Of a stretch of 64,000 bases of DNA, positions 48,369 through 59,617 are shown piece after piece (the stretch's first letter is position 1; each line of letters begins with the position of its first letter). The notes under the pieces were generated by a model. The model did no database searches, was not told the origin of the DNA, and saw only the letters and a program-made list of their open reading frames with translations. The stretch lies in assembly GCF_947623445.1 (NCBI RefSeq), contig NC_135240.1, forward strand, positions 8,928,001 to 8,992,000. The letters run 5' to 3'. The translations under genes were made by a program, and so were the position numbers. The stretch comes from Clavelina lepadiformis (taxonomy: Eukaryota; Chordata; Ascidiacea; Aplousobranchia; Clavelinidae).

Positions 48369-50284
48369 CTACGCTGCGTGTGTCGACACCGTTCCTGATT
48401 GCTGTTCCTTTGTAAAAGACGTTGTCGCTGGCTGCTTATCGACGGTTTCGATGCGCACGCGACAAGGCCAGGGCCACACAATTTCCTTCCAGTTAGAAAA
48501 GCATAAAATTGTGCAAGAAAGATTTATGAAAGCGTCAACGTCCCAGATGGTGAAGATCGTCTATATGAAGTGAAATATATCATTGAGCGGGCATGATAAT
48601 AACCAAAATAACAAAAAATGTCCGTATAACTTTACATCGGAAAAGGTGTGCTTTTAGGCCGAAGACTACTGCAAAGACTTACCAGTTCTGTTAGTACTCC
48701 TCTGTAAACCACCCTTAGTATAATCGCGGTTATATCAGAGGTTGCAGATATAGCAGCAGCAATTGTGCAGTTTCTCACCAGGCGATGGACTCTTTTATTA
48801 GTCGAAGTCCCTGCATCCTCAAGATTGATCGTCTTTTGATACCGCCGCAAGATGTGGATGAAGAGCGAAAGAATAGAAGCTGTAAAGGACGAAAATTCTC
48901 ATCAATTTGAGAAAACACAGCTGATACAGTCGTTACAGTTTTGCAAAGAATTCAGTTAAACCTTGCAGCAAAATAATGACGGAATAGCCAATGTAGATGG
49001 TGAGCGAATTGAGTGTATTTTCGTTTCGTAGTAAGCAAGCATTGCTCCCTTCGATGTGGACGAAATTCTCGGCCCGGTTGGACGTGGCTACACCAACCAG
49101 CGCAGCAATTCCGACAACGATAATGACGACAAATAGAGCTCGGCTAAATCTGCGAACGAATATTGTTAAAAATAAGCAAGCGCTTGCATGCAGATGTATG
49201 TGGTTTATTTTTGTTGCTCACGATGCCGTTTTCTTGTCACACCGCACCAGCCAGCTGTCTTAATTTAAATTGATCACGCTTTTATTACGTCACATCTCAA
49301 ATTATATCAAGCTTCTGAAAAGTGTTTTTCGAAATGCACGAAAGTACAGTATAATACGAATTTGATTTGAAATACCTTATAATACAGGTCGTAGCATAAT
49401 GCTTCAGATGTGGTTCCTGGTATAGAGTATATTGTCTAAGCCAAAGAAACATGTAGAGCGCTATCAGTCCTGCAAAAATGAAAATGCTATACTGAACATT
49501 ACATTTTTATTTTAACCAGCTGTAATTTACGACTTAAAAGCAGAAAGCTATAGCGGTGTGTTTAATGCGCCGTCAAGGGTGAAAAACACCAGGTAAAATT
49601 TTGAAAACCTTTCTCAGTTAACTATAAGTAACTATATAGTTAGCATTAAACTGGGGAATATATAGCCTACATTTAATATTTATTACCAGTTGTATTAAAG
49701 ACTTGAAAGACCAGCGAGAACGTCGCACATTGGTCTGCAGTAACCTTTCTGTCGGGGATGTAGTAAATCCATTGGGCCAAAGCAAATTTTCCAACGGAGG
49801 TAAACGCAAAATAGACCACCAAGCCAAACAAAACCCTTTTTCTTCTTTCAATTGTACGACTTGCTGCACTTTCAGGCGCTTTTCGGCTAAAATATACAAC
49901 AAAATAAACATGTAAATTGGATAAACTGTAAACTTGTTTACTGGATACCGATTTCCTAAACCATAGTGTATGGCACTTTAATATTAATCATAGTTTTGCA
50001 TAACTAAGCATTAGGTTAATCCAAAATGAAGAAAAATGTAATAAGAATACTTACAACTTTTTCGCGGCATAGTAAAACAAGGAGATGATCAAATAGGTTC
50101 CCAATATCAAGAATATGGTTTCAATGGCAATTTGGGCCATCGCCTGCGCTTCGTCCACATCGTACGAGGAGACATTTTTAGTTTCGTTTGTCGCCATATT
50201 ATTTGGCACTGTATTGTTGTTACAGACTTTGTGAAGTTGCTGACTACTTAAGGCCACAGCACTGATTAGCAGTACTATCTCCAT
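48369..50284 (-). CDS. Copy D: seven-transmembrane receptor-like protein, 6 exons, 366 aa
   Basis: Second subfamily of the cluster. Exons in transcript order: 50055-50284, 49687-49886, 49376-49469, 48962-49149, 48683-48879, 48369-48560; GT-AG, phases 2-1-2-1-0. Unlike the other copies it begins with a signal-peptide-like segment, MEIVLLISAVALSS, then sequons NNT (23), NET (33) and NVS (37). TM1 has AIETIFLILG (Glu55) and TM2 has KFALAQ. Cys130 and Arg155 are 25 apart. The end of TM3 reads FLWLRQYTLY, so Tyr replaces the last Arg of the A-C motif. Cys213 is in outer loop 2, in EGSNAC. TM6 has ATSDITAI. TM7 has IWDVDAFINLSCTILCF, then SNWKEIVWPWP and a Thr/Ser-rich tail. The last exon contains no ATG and was found by similarity. 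Receptor role is inferred. Confidence 0.85.
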
Positions 50285-52349
50285 TTATAAACGCAAGTCT
50301 TAGTTTTTTTCGTTTTTTTCTTTTTTATCCAATCTATTTTTGCCAAGCATGTTTTGCTGAAGCAAACTTCTATCCAAGAGACGTTTTTTCACATGACGAG
50401 TATGACGTCACTTCCAGTTATCCATCAAAATTTTGTACTCTAAGAATCATATATCTGCTAAGCTGTAATAAAAAATGGCATATGTCGAGTACATCATCAC
50501 ATTTGCATCACTTAAACAGAGATCAGTTTTGCAAGCTTTACATTTCCTAAAAGTTATGGTTTCGACAGGTAAAAACTTTATAGTCTTATATTACATATTT
50601 TTTTTTTTATTATATTTTTTTCTATGGTCTTATATTTTTGACTAAAACAAAAGTTTACTTGTATGCTAATAAATACTTAACATTTATTTACTTTTGATGC
50701 GATTTTTACTTAGATCTGTTGGTCAATGTACAAACGACCAGAATAAACTTATATAGTAACAACGTCTCTGCTGACGGAGTGTTTTAGAAACAGGTGAAAA
50801 TAAGAATTTAATTACTTAATAGGACTATGATAAAAGAGTGTATGGGCATCAAGCTTACTGGACCTCTACATTTGATGATGTGTTGTGCATAGCACAGGTT
50901 ACTTTTATAACTGCTGTGAAAATACATTTCGTACATGACACGATTTATTGTTTTAATCTGCATTGCAGCATACAAGTGCTGCTGTTGGTTTCGAAAACAA
51001 AATTCTCTTCCTTCTCGCTTTTGTGTGACGTGAACGCTTGTGTAAAAGACGGAAGTCGATGCCCTCCAAGTAGCAAAACAAAATAGCGATACTTTCAGTT
51101 CTCTTTATGCAATACTTCAAACCTATTGTTATAGCTAAGTGTTATTTTTAAATAAAATTTCCCACCAGCTCTATTATCAAAGCATAGTCTTCCCGGGAAA
51201 TTTATCGCCTTATTTGTGACTTTTGTCTCAACGCAACGTTTTTCTTGGTCATTTTCCATTTCTGGAAGCCCTAGCAGTCATCGATAAAATATAACTTTTC
51301 TGAATATTAAATGGAAACGTTTATGAGCTGTGTAAGTTAAGTTACGTTAAAAGTAGACCTACAACAACTGCCGCAACCTAACAGCCCATGTTATAAGGAC
51401 TTATATTACCTCAGAATGTATACTCATGTAAATATGTTTGTTTTGCTAAATCTGTGTCTTCCTGTTTTGGAGTAGCGTTTTTCCTGCCCAAAAAGTCATT
51501 GATCCTTGCAAGAACTGTACACTTCTAAGATTTAAAAAAGATTCTGCGAACAAAATTTTGAATAATCCCGTTTCTGTCAATTACATTTTTTGGAAATGAA
51601 AAGAACCGAAATGATATACAGATGATTATGCAGGATGCTCTATCGTTCGTTTCGTAGCTAGTGAACATTTATCCGGACCATTCAACAACAGAATCGGTCT
51701 CAGTAGTGTAATATTGCCCGTTATTTGTTGCAAGCTGTGCTGGAATTTTACGTACATGTCTCATCTTCAGTCGATCTGACATCTCTCGTGGGTAATGCAA
51801 ATAAATGATCCTTACCAGCGGTCAGTGGTCACATCAACGTGTACAATGAAAGCATGTTTGTAAAAATATTGATCGTGTTTTAGCAGGTTTTGCTTCAGCA
51901 GGTTAAACTTCAAGGTCTTCGAGGTCCCCAGTTTCCGTAAGCCGAATCTATAGGCTATTTAACATTACATACTTATAAATATTCCCTTATCAAAATACGT
52001 ATTTTGTGCCAACGAGGAAGAAGGAAATCGGCTACGGCAAGGATCGTGATCTTCGTAAACTCGATTCATTAATAGTATTTTCTTCAGTTTACTACTTATA
52101 GCGAATATAGCGCCGTACAGTCAGGCCATGTATTGCAATCTCGCCCATGGGACGTGCGCTATCCTGATTTTCGAAGTTTCGAATCGAAGTTGTTCTAATT
52201 GCCGCCAGAGGAAGTCCTTCATAGTGCTTTACTGTATTGTGCTTGCCTTTGTATTAATGTAGTTTACAAGCGCTCGTATACAAAAGAACGTTTTATTCTA
52301 TGTTCCTTCCGTTTGGAAACGTTCTGCTGAGGTTTATTTTACTTTAAGC

Positions 52350-52655
52350 AACGTCCGTCCGTCCGTCCGTCAACTCTTTTATTGTACGGTATGACAATTT
52401 TCATCCTTGGATTAGGGAAAGTTTTGCGCGACTTACACCTGGCAATGATTTCTCATCGCTAGAGCCCCGGTTACCGAGCTAGCCATTGTGCAATTTTCGA
52501 CAGACAGACACACACATTTTTAAGCTATTTGTTTTTATCGCTTTGCCCGAATTTAGAACTTTTCACCAGGTCCACTTAACAAGAGCAAGCGTCGTATAGT
52601 ACCAAAGCGTCAAGCGAGGCCAGCACTCTAACCATTCGGCTACTGAGCCGGATAA
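52350..52655 (-). mobile_element. tRNA-derived SINE-like repeat
   Basis: On the - strand the head has TAGCCGAATGGTTAGAGTGC, an A-box in a tRNA-like context. A weak B-box-like stretch (AGTTCTAAATTC) follows further on. The body ends in a short GGAC tandem tail, seen on the + strand as GTCC repeats at 52352-52371. This head-body-tail layout is typical of tRNA-derived SINEs. The spacing from A-box to B-box is longer than in a true tRNA gene, so this is not a functional tRNA. Boundaries are approximate. Confidence 0.55.
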
Positions 52656-53767
52656 TCATTATTTAGGCAGTTATGAGCAGAATGGTTGTGCGGTCCTAAA
52701 AAGCTATAACTTTAACCAGGCGATTCATCTCGCTGTCGATGTCATAAAGTGATAGTGGTTAACTAAACCTTTCACTCTTAATTCTAGCAAAAGTTCGCCC
52801 GATTCAAAAAGCATGAAGGACTAGCTCTTCACGTAGCACTTAGCTCGAGCGTGTGTAAAATATTCTCATGCGAACTTGCTCTTGACTTAAAGTCGTTAGA
52901 TTACATTAGAACGGATAAAACTAACAACTATACGACTATATCACGAACCTCCTTTCCATCCAACACTCAAACCGAACAGTCAAATTATTTCAAAAAAAAC
53001 GACGGGAACTTGAAACAATTAGCGGGAGAAGCCGGCGGCATTATTGGTTCACGCAACAGATGCGACAAGAAAAAATCACATTAACACAAAGATGCAAAGC
53101 GCAAAACATGCGAATCATTAACGAAATAAACCATTTGAGTAAACAGAAAAAAGCTAAAAAAAATAAAAAAAAAACGGCCGATCGACAAACGAAACAGAAA
53201 AAATACGCAAACAATAAAACCAAAGCTGTTGAAATCCAAATAAGTGCTCAAACACAAATTAAAAAAGTATAACAATAAACACAGCAACAACATATAGTCA
53301 CATATATGTTACACATACACGAAATAATTAAAGTTCTGGAACTCTGTGTGCATTGACGCCGTAAATAGATCCACTGTACACAAAAGTAACGAGAATGCCA
53401 AACAAACGAGGGATTGGCTCCAATCTCCATATAGATCGAAATCAAAAAAGTCTCAGAAAAGGATTTCTGTTACGATCCAAAATGAAGTTATTGCCTATGG
53501 AAACAGTGTTTAATGAACATCACCTCACACACATCGAAGATTTGGAATACTTTCATTGTAGAACGATTAAGTAGAAAAATTGCATTCTCGCCACGGGAAG
53601 GCTTTGTTATTGTACATGATGAATGGAGTTTCATCATTGTGATACACCGACGACAGTCAAAAGAGACTATCCAGTTTCAATCAAAATTTTATACTTTCGC
53701 ATACACTAGAGAGCGAACTGATAGAATCCCCCGCAAAGCAGCAACATATCCAGGCAAGAAAATTTAG

Positions 53768-53829
53768 ATCATCATCAGGTACCATTTTCATCATGATCAT
53801 TTTCATCAGGATCATCATCATCATCATAG
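53768..53829. repeat. Interrupted ATC microsatellite
   Basis: Runs of ATC/TCA triplets interrupted by TTTTCATCA and GATC-type blocks. A simple repeat in non-coding sequence. Confidence 0.75.
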
Positions 53830-54805
53830 AAATTATCACGAACATAGAACAAAGTTTCATCTAGTTATCATCGGCCAACCATTACTGTACAAATAACAAG
53901 AATACAAAGCAACAACAAGAAGCATCGGAATCAAACATTTCGACCCATAACGGAAGGAAATCAAGTGCTGAACGATCTGTTGTTGGTTCGACCTCTTAAG
54001 TATCCATGCAATTCGTAGACGACCCATATAGTTGTTTCCAGCCCGAGAAGAAGACGATGGTGCGAGTTAAGATTGGTGAATGCCGGTACGCCAAAAATCC
54101 CTGACGTGTAGCGCATCTACGAGGAAATCTATTAATAAAAAGATGCTTAAGTGCACGTCTTTTTGCCTCTTTGATGTTTTAGTTGGCCACTGTGTCATGC
54201 AGTCATAACTTTCCTTTCTAATTTGTATTTTGACTTGTCGTCGTTAAAATTTGCGTATAGCTGCAGTTTATATATACCGACCCATGAACCTATAGTGCAT
54301 AGGTTACTAAGAACTTACTGGTTTAAAATAAATTTACTTCCTACTCTCGCAGACACAGAAAATATTAATACTTTCTGTGGTTCAAGTTCTAAGCGTGACA
54401 GTTTTTCTGAGCCGCTTTGTCTTGTAATTTGGGGTGGTTGAAACGAAGACAACACTTTAGCTGCCCTGGTTGAAATCCCAAAGTGCAATCGACTCTTCCT
54501 TCGAGGCAGAGTTGTAAACGGGCCTTACATTGTTAATTCGAACCCGAACCGAATAAGACAATTTATTTGAAGCCCGATTTAGGCTCGAAAATCAATTTTC
54601 CTGAATGAACCAAAGTCATCTTTGAAATCATTCTTTGACTGTCATCCTTTTGTAAGTTGCGCTCTGCGAGAGGTTTTTAGCACTATGCGCGCAAATACAT
54701 TCGTGTGAAGAAAGTGAAATTACGACACAAAGCTGTCGTGGCTGTGGCAGAGTGTGACTATAAATTCGGACTCCAGTCTGGGCCGATATTTATTCAAACT
54801 TAATT

Positions 54806-54852
54806 AGCCCGGATCCGAGCCGAAAAGCCCGGATCCGAGCCGAAAAGCCCGG
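54806..54852. repeat. 20-bp tandem repeat, 2.35 copies
   Basis: The unit AGCCCGGATCCGAGCCGAAA occurs twice without change and is followed by AGCCCGG. Diverged relatives of the unit lie about 240 bp to the left, with AAGCCCGATTTAGGCTCG near 54571, which suggests a larger decayed satellite. Confidence 0.8.
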
Positions 54853-55615
54853 CCCGACTTACAATTCTGCTTCGTGAATCAACTTGCAGTTTTATTCCTG
54901 CTGGCGCTTTTAAGTTAGTTTCATCAAGTTTCATTTGGTATATAATTAATCAAGCAAGCAGTATTCAATAGTTTCGAAAAGTCTTTGCTTTTGTCTTTTC
55001 TGTTGTCTTGCAAAACTAATTTATTTTGGCGAGAAAAAACAGCAAAGTACGCAGTTTTCATTCTTGAACAAAGTGCATGGGATGCGAGATCACACGCTGA
55101 TGACCGAATATTCGACTACCATTGTTGTTTATCGTGACGTTATAATATTTTTTTCCTTATTAGATAGAAGCTAGAGTACTATAGCAAAATAGTGCCAAAA
55201 ATAGATTACAATTTAATTGTTTTTACTGTAAAGCTTTCCAGGTTCATTCCAAGACATTTCTTTCTGTGGCACTGAAACGCAAGCGAATAAGAAGCAAAGT
55301 GCATTTGTCATCTACAAAAGGTCTTAGAATTTGCAAGCACCATGAGCGGGCTGAGTTTGCCACATTTACCCCAAGCTAAACATAACTACAACAGGTATGT
55401 ACACTTGCGGCTATCTTTATATATAAAGTATAAATATGCGAATATAGGCACAATTTATACTTCTATAATAATTAATCTATAATGTAAAAGCCGCACTTTT
55501 AAAAAGCCACCAAAATCGTACCATCACCAGTGCACTTATTGTTACGTCTGGATGAAAATGGTTTAGTGAAACATCAGCATACAATAAATTTCAACAACAA
55601 TTGTCCGGTAATCAT

Positions 55616-55621
55616 TTTATT
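55616..55621 (-). terminator. Candidate poly(A) signal of copy E
   Basis: AATAAA on the - strand, about 390 nt after the copy E stop at 56007. Confidence 0.35.
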
Positions 55622-56006
55622 TACAATTTCATAAAACCAAATCTTATCATTTCAATTGAACAAATAAAAGCACATTCTGCCATTATATCATACAAAATAT
55701 TTGAATTAGTTTAACTGAGCCACTGCCCTAAAACGTTTCAATTTCATGAAATGGTATTTTCATTACAACTAAGGTTATAAGTACAGCTACTATATTAATT
55801 GCAATATTTCGTAGAGAAAGAGAACGTATTTCGACTAGGACCAGCACACATGTAAAATGTATTACGAATGCGAGCTACAGTTAACCATTTGAATCTTAAT
55901 CAATTTTGCGCAATCCTATCATCGTGATTTGCTGAGACAATGGGGCGTACTCACATTCAACTAAAAATAGCCGTTGTTGAGTCAATCAAAACATCACCCA
56001 CGAGAA

Positions 56007-57781
56007 TTACAACCATGACGATATACTTGGCCTACTATCTCTGCGAACTTGTCTATCTACATTCTGGGAACGAACCCACGGCCAAAGAAGTTCTTTCCAG
56101 TTTGAAAAGCAGAAGATCGTACACACAAGACTAATAAGAGAATCTGTGACAGCAATTGCGTAAAATATCTGAAAAGCAATATACCAAACAAGTCAGTAAA
56201 TTGCTGACTATAGAAGTCAGTTGCAAAGGTGTACTTGCATAAGCTACTAACAGTACACAAGCCTTAAAACTTACCGACTCCGGTGAAGTTTGCAAGTAGG
56301 TGACTCTCATTGCCACGGCAATGACGTCAGCAATTGCAGATACTGCCGCCGCCATCGTACAATTTCGTAAAAGCCGATGCAAACGTTTATTAGACCTGAA
56401 TCCTGCTGCCTTAAGGTTCACATTTACGTTGATTGACTGAAGATACCGCCGAAGTATGTGGATGAAAAGGGATAGAGTGCATACTGCGTATGACATGACA
56501 TATATATTGTAAGTATCATATAGGCCTACATATATCATATACACCAATACTTGTAAGAATTATACAGTATAAAGTTTTTTTTATTATCAAATATTTAAAC
56601 GAAGATTTTACTTACTTTGCATTGCGACGGCGAGAGAGTAACCGGCATAAATGACGACGGAATTCAATTGGTCTTCCATGATCAAAACACACTCGTTTGT
56701 TCCTTCAATGACATTAAAGTTGGCTTCGGCATTTGACAGAGGTATGGTTACAATCGCAGCTGTTCCTCCCATAATAATGGCAGCCAAGACAGCATAACTA
56801 AACCTGTAAGAAACAATCAACTCCTTTTCCGTAAGAATAAGCATACAAGTTGTACCATACTAAGCTGAGTACTTATACTGTAGTGAAGGGTAAAATCTAC
56901 ACCGGAGATTTTACCAAACTTTATAATTACAACTTAGTTGTACATTCTAGATCTAAGATGGAATTTTAAGGTAGAACTTTACCTCAGCAAACAAGGGGTC
57001 GCATAAAGCCTCAGATGTGGTTCCTGATAGAGCGTGTATTGTCTGAGCCAAAGAAACAAATAAAGCGCAACGTGTCCTGAAATTCGAAGAAATAGCTGCA
57101 GAAAAGTCAGTTAGTTCAAGTCTTAATAATATGTCAGCGTATGCGACAAACAGTTTTGCAGAAAATAAAAAACTTTATTGTATGATTGTATGCTATAGAT
57201 AAGAAGCTCACCTATCGAGTTCAAAACTTGAAAAACTAACGCAAACGTCGCACACACGCTTCCAGTTGCCAAATGAGTGGGGAAATAGTACATGCATTGA
57301 ACAAGTACGAGTTTGGAAACAACAATTACCGCAAAACATACTACAAGACCAAATAAAACTCTTTTTCTTCTTTGACAATGTTGAGTTATGATACAATCAG
57401 GCAGGCTTCGACTGCAATTTAATTGCGAACAGAAGTTTAAATTGATTTAGAGATTTTTACTGTTTTTTAAGTATGATCTATAAACAAATAATTTAATGTT
57501 TAAGTCGAAACTAAATGTTTTAATGAACACATTGTATACAACACAGAGTGGCAAAACTTCCCGCAGAAAGTTTTGAAACCACTATAACAATTTCGTTATA
57601 ATTATATGGAAATATAAACCGTATTACATATTAAAACTTACAGTTTGGTTGCAACGTAATAAATCAAAGAGATCAACAGGTATATTCCCCACACCAATAA
57701 AAACGTTTCCAGTGTAATAATGGCGGTTGCTCGTCCTTCATTCCTATACAAATGCAATGAAAAATTTCTAGTCTGATTCAT
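56007..57781 (-). CDS. Copy E: seven-transmembrane receptor-like protein, 6 exons, 330 aa
   Basis: Closest to copy D. Exons in transcript order: 57642-57781, 57212-57411, 56983-57076, 56616-56803, 56275-56483, 56007-56168; GT-AG, phases 2-1-2-1-0. Exons 2, 3 and 4 have exactly the same lengths as in D (200, 94, 188 nt). The N-terminus is short, with sequons NQT (2) and NFS (6) and no signal peptide. TM1 has TLETFLLVWG (Glu25) and TM2 has KLVLVQ. Cys100 and Arg125 are 25 apart, in FLWLRQYTLY. Cys183 is in outer loop 2, in EGTNEC. TM6 has AIADVIAV. In TM7 the DVDAFINL of D is changed to VTDSLISL, so one of the two acidic residues is lost, and WPWP is WPWV. Likely a surface protein; receptor role inferred. 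Confidence 0.84.
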
Positions 57782-58189
57782 GGTCAAAGCTTCTTCTATA
57801 TTGTTGTATCAGTCCAATATAGCTATCATATACGTTTTAAATGTAACTGTATCAACCGATTGATCATCACAAGACCAGCTTTCTATACAGACAATATAAA
57901 ATGCGTTTGTGCTGAGGTTATTTTTGGACTTTCCTGTTTTAAATCTGTCCATCAAATACCTTTCATTTTTAATAACTGTGATTCTATTCATAGTTTACAC
58001 ACATGTAATGTTGCAGCTAGATTTGGGCCTGCACAAGCCTTGCCTATCACGCTGGAAAATGTCGGTTTATATCATTAAACAACCTTTCCCGTAAAAAGTA
58101 GTTTCTTTGTTTTCACCTTAGTTTAGTAAGCTGTAAGGATAACGGATACATATCTTAACCATTGCACTTTTAACGTTAAAATCTTCTGT

Positions 58190-58220
58190 CCAGGAAACTT
58201 CCCGCTCTTACGGTTAGTCA
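58190..58220. repeat. 31-bp element shared with 45912-45942
   Basis: Matches 45912-45942 with one mismatch (T for C at position 25), same orientation. It lies about 410 nt upstream of the start codon of copy E, so it could act in that gene's control region. Confidence 0.55.
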
Positions 58221-59395
58221 CTGTGGCCAAACTACAACTTCCCAAATGCCTCCATTTGTAGGCAGAATAACAGCAACAGATTTTCTAATTCTTGTAACAT
58301 CTCATTAATCTTTTGACACAACTTCATTCAATCACTTGTCACAATCGTCGCAATCACTCGAATGAACCCAAAGCTACGTTTCAACGGCACATAGCCCACC
58401 AAGCTAATTAATATTAGCAATGAGTGGCGTTACTTGCCTAGGATAGGGAAGGCGTGAACGGGTTGGAGACAATTCTACACATTAAAATGATTGCACAAGT
58501 AATAAAAAGTGAGACGTCCAACCAACACGTGATTAACCACACGGATAAATATACACTTTAACTGCGCGTGTTCTGAATACTCTACCAAAAACACAAAATA
58601 AAAAGTCAAACTACAAACTTATCCTACGTGAAGTGAATCACTATAGTAATCAGATTTGCAAATATATAACAAGCATAAACGTGTTTATGAGCGCACGGCA
58701 AACAAACTATGATGTACGTCACAATACGTTACAAACATGAATATCTTAAATTCTATGAACGTAAGTGAAAAAATACAAAGCATGCATTTTGTCACACATT
58801 TCTATATGATTTTTTTTCAATTAATAACAAAAAATTGCTTTTAAACTATATGCGCATGTCTTACAGAAACAGCTTAACGCTGTTGCTAATGGCGCATATG
58901 CGGCAAAAGGTGTTTCAACGAAAACATTTTATGCTAAAAACAACAAAAATAGAAAGCTAAAACAGTTTCACTTTTTCCAAAATTGCACATCGAAACTGAT
59001 GTATTAATTAGCTTTCTAACACTAGAGTAATTATAACCTATACCAAATAAACAAACAAGCTGTCCAAAATATTTTCTTCAGTTAAAACTAAGCATTTGCT
59101 ATAGGGTCTGAAACAAAAAAATTAAGAGGACAGGCACGAGATGAAAGGCGATTTGGAACCACCCATACTCTTTCAGAATTTGATTTCAGTTTTAAAAAAA
59201 TGCTTTATTCTTCATGAAGAGACTCCAAATTAAAAGGTTGCAAATAGGCTACTGTAGATCAAAAACGTTACGAAAAGCATAGCTGCATGGTACTTCGTAA
59301 TGTTCCAATTAGGTTTGAAACGTTTGTTTCCACTTGAGTAGAATATCAGCCATGCGGCTAATATGTTCAGAACACGAATTATGCGTTGTTGAGTG

Positions 59396-59450
59396 GCCTG
59401 TGGCTAACCTGTGGCTAACCGTGGCATGAGTACTAACCTGTGGCGCATGA
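59396..59450. repeat. Short imperfect tandem repeat
   Basis: CCTGTGGCTAA recurs in full or in part about four times (for example at 59397, 59408 and 59438). Non-coding simple repeat. Confidence 0.6.
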
Positions 59451-59617
59451 GCTGAGTTAACATGTGTGCATCGTAGATTTAATATAGTTTTTTAGTATTT
59501 AGAACCAAAAAAACGGAAAGTTTGTTAACTCTATGTAATATTTTTCGAAACATTGTGAAAAGCGGAAACCTGAACGTGTGAGTCAAAACTGGTGCAACTA
59601 TATAAACTTGAATTGAG

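Larger units (their letters stand above)
50285..56006. other. Spacer between copies D and E
   Basis: 5.7 kb without a supported gene. It holds a SINE-like repeat (52350-52655), an ATC microsatellite (53768-53829), a 20-bp tandem repeat (54806-54852) and Lys-rich open frames at about 52851-53272 that look like A-rich low-complexity sequence. The segment just above 50284 should contain the copy D promoter. Confidence 0.45.
57782..59617. other. Spacer between copy E and pseudogene F
   Basis: Contains the second copy of the 31-bp shared element at 58190-58220 and the presumed promoter of copy E. A short CCTGTGGCTAA-type repeat lies at 59396-59450. No gene supported. Confidence 0.45.

Noticed and set aside
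52540-52655. Possible tRNA gene on the - strand
   Set aside because: Only the A-box side is tRNA-like. The B-box is poor and too far away, and no cloverleaf can be drawn, so it is called a SINE-like repeat.
52851-53272. Lys- and Gln-rich frames
   Set aside because: The underlying DNA is A-rich low-complexity sequence. Neither frame has a conserved pattern, and they do not join in phase.
55940-56134. 64-codon + strand frame
   Set aside because: Antisense to the last exon of copy E, which encodes the family TM7 motif on the - strand.
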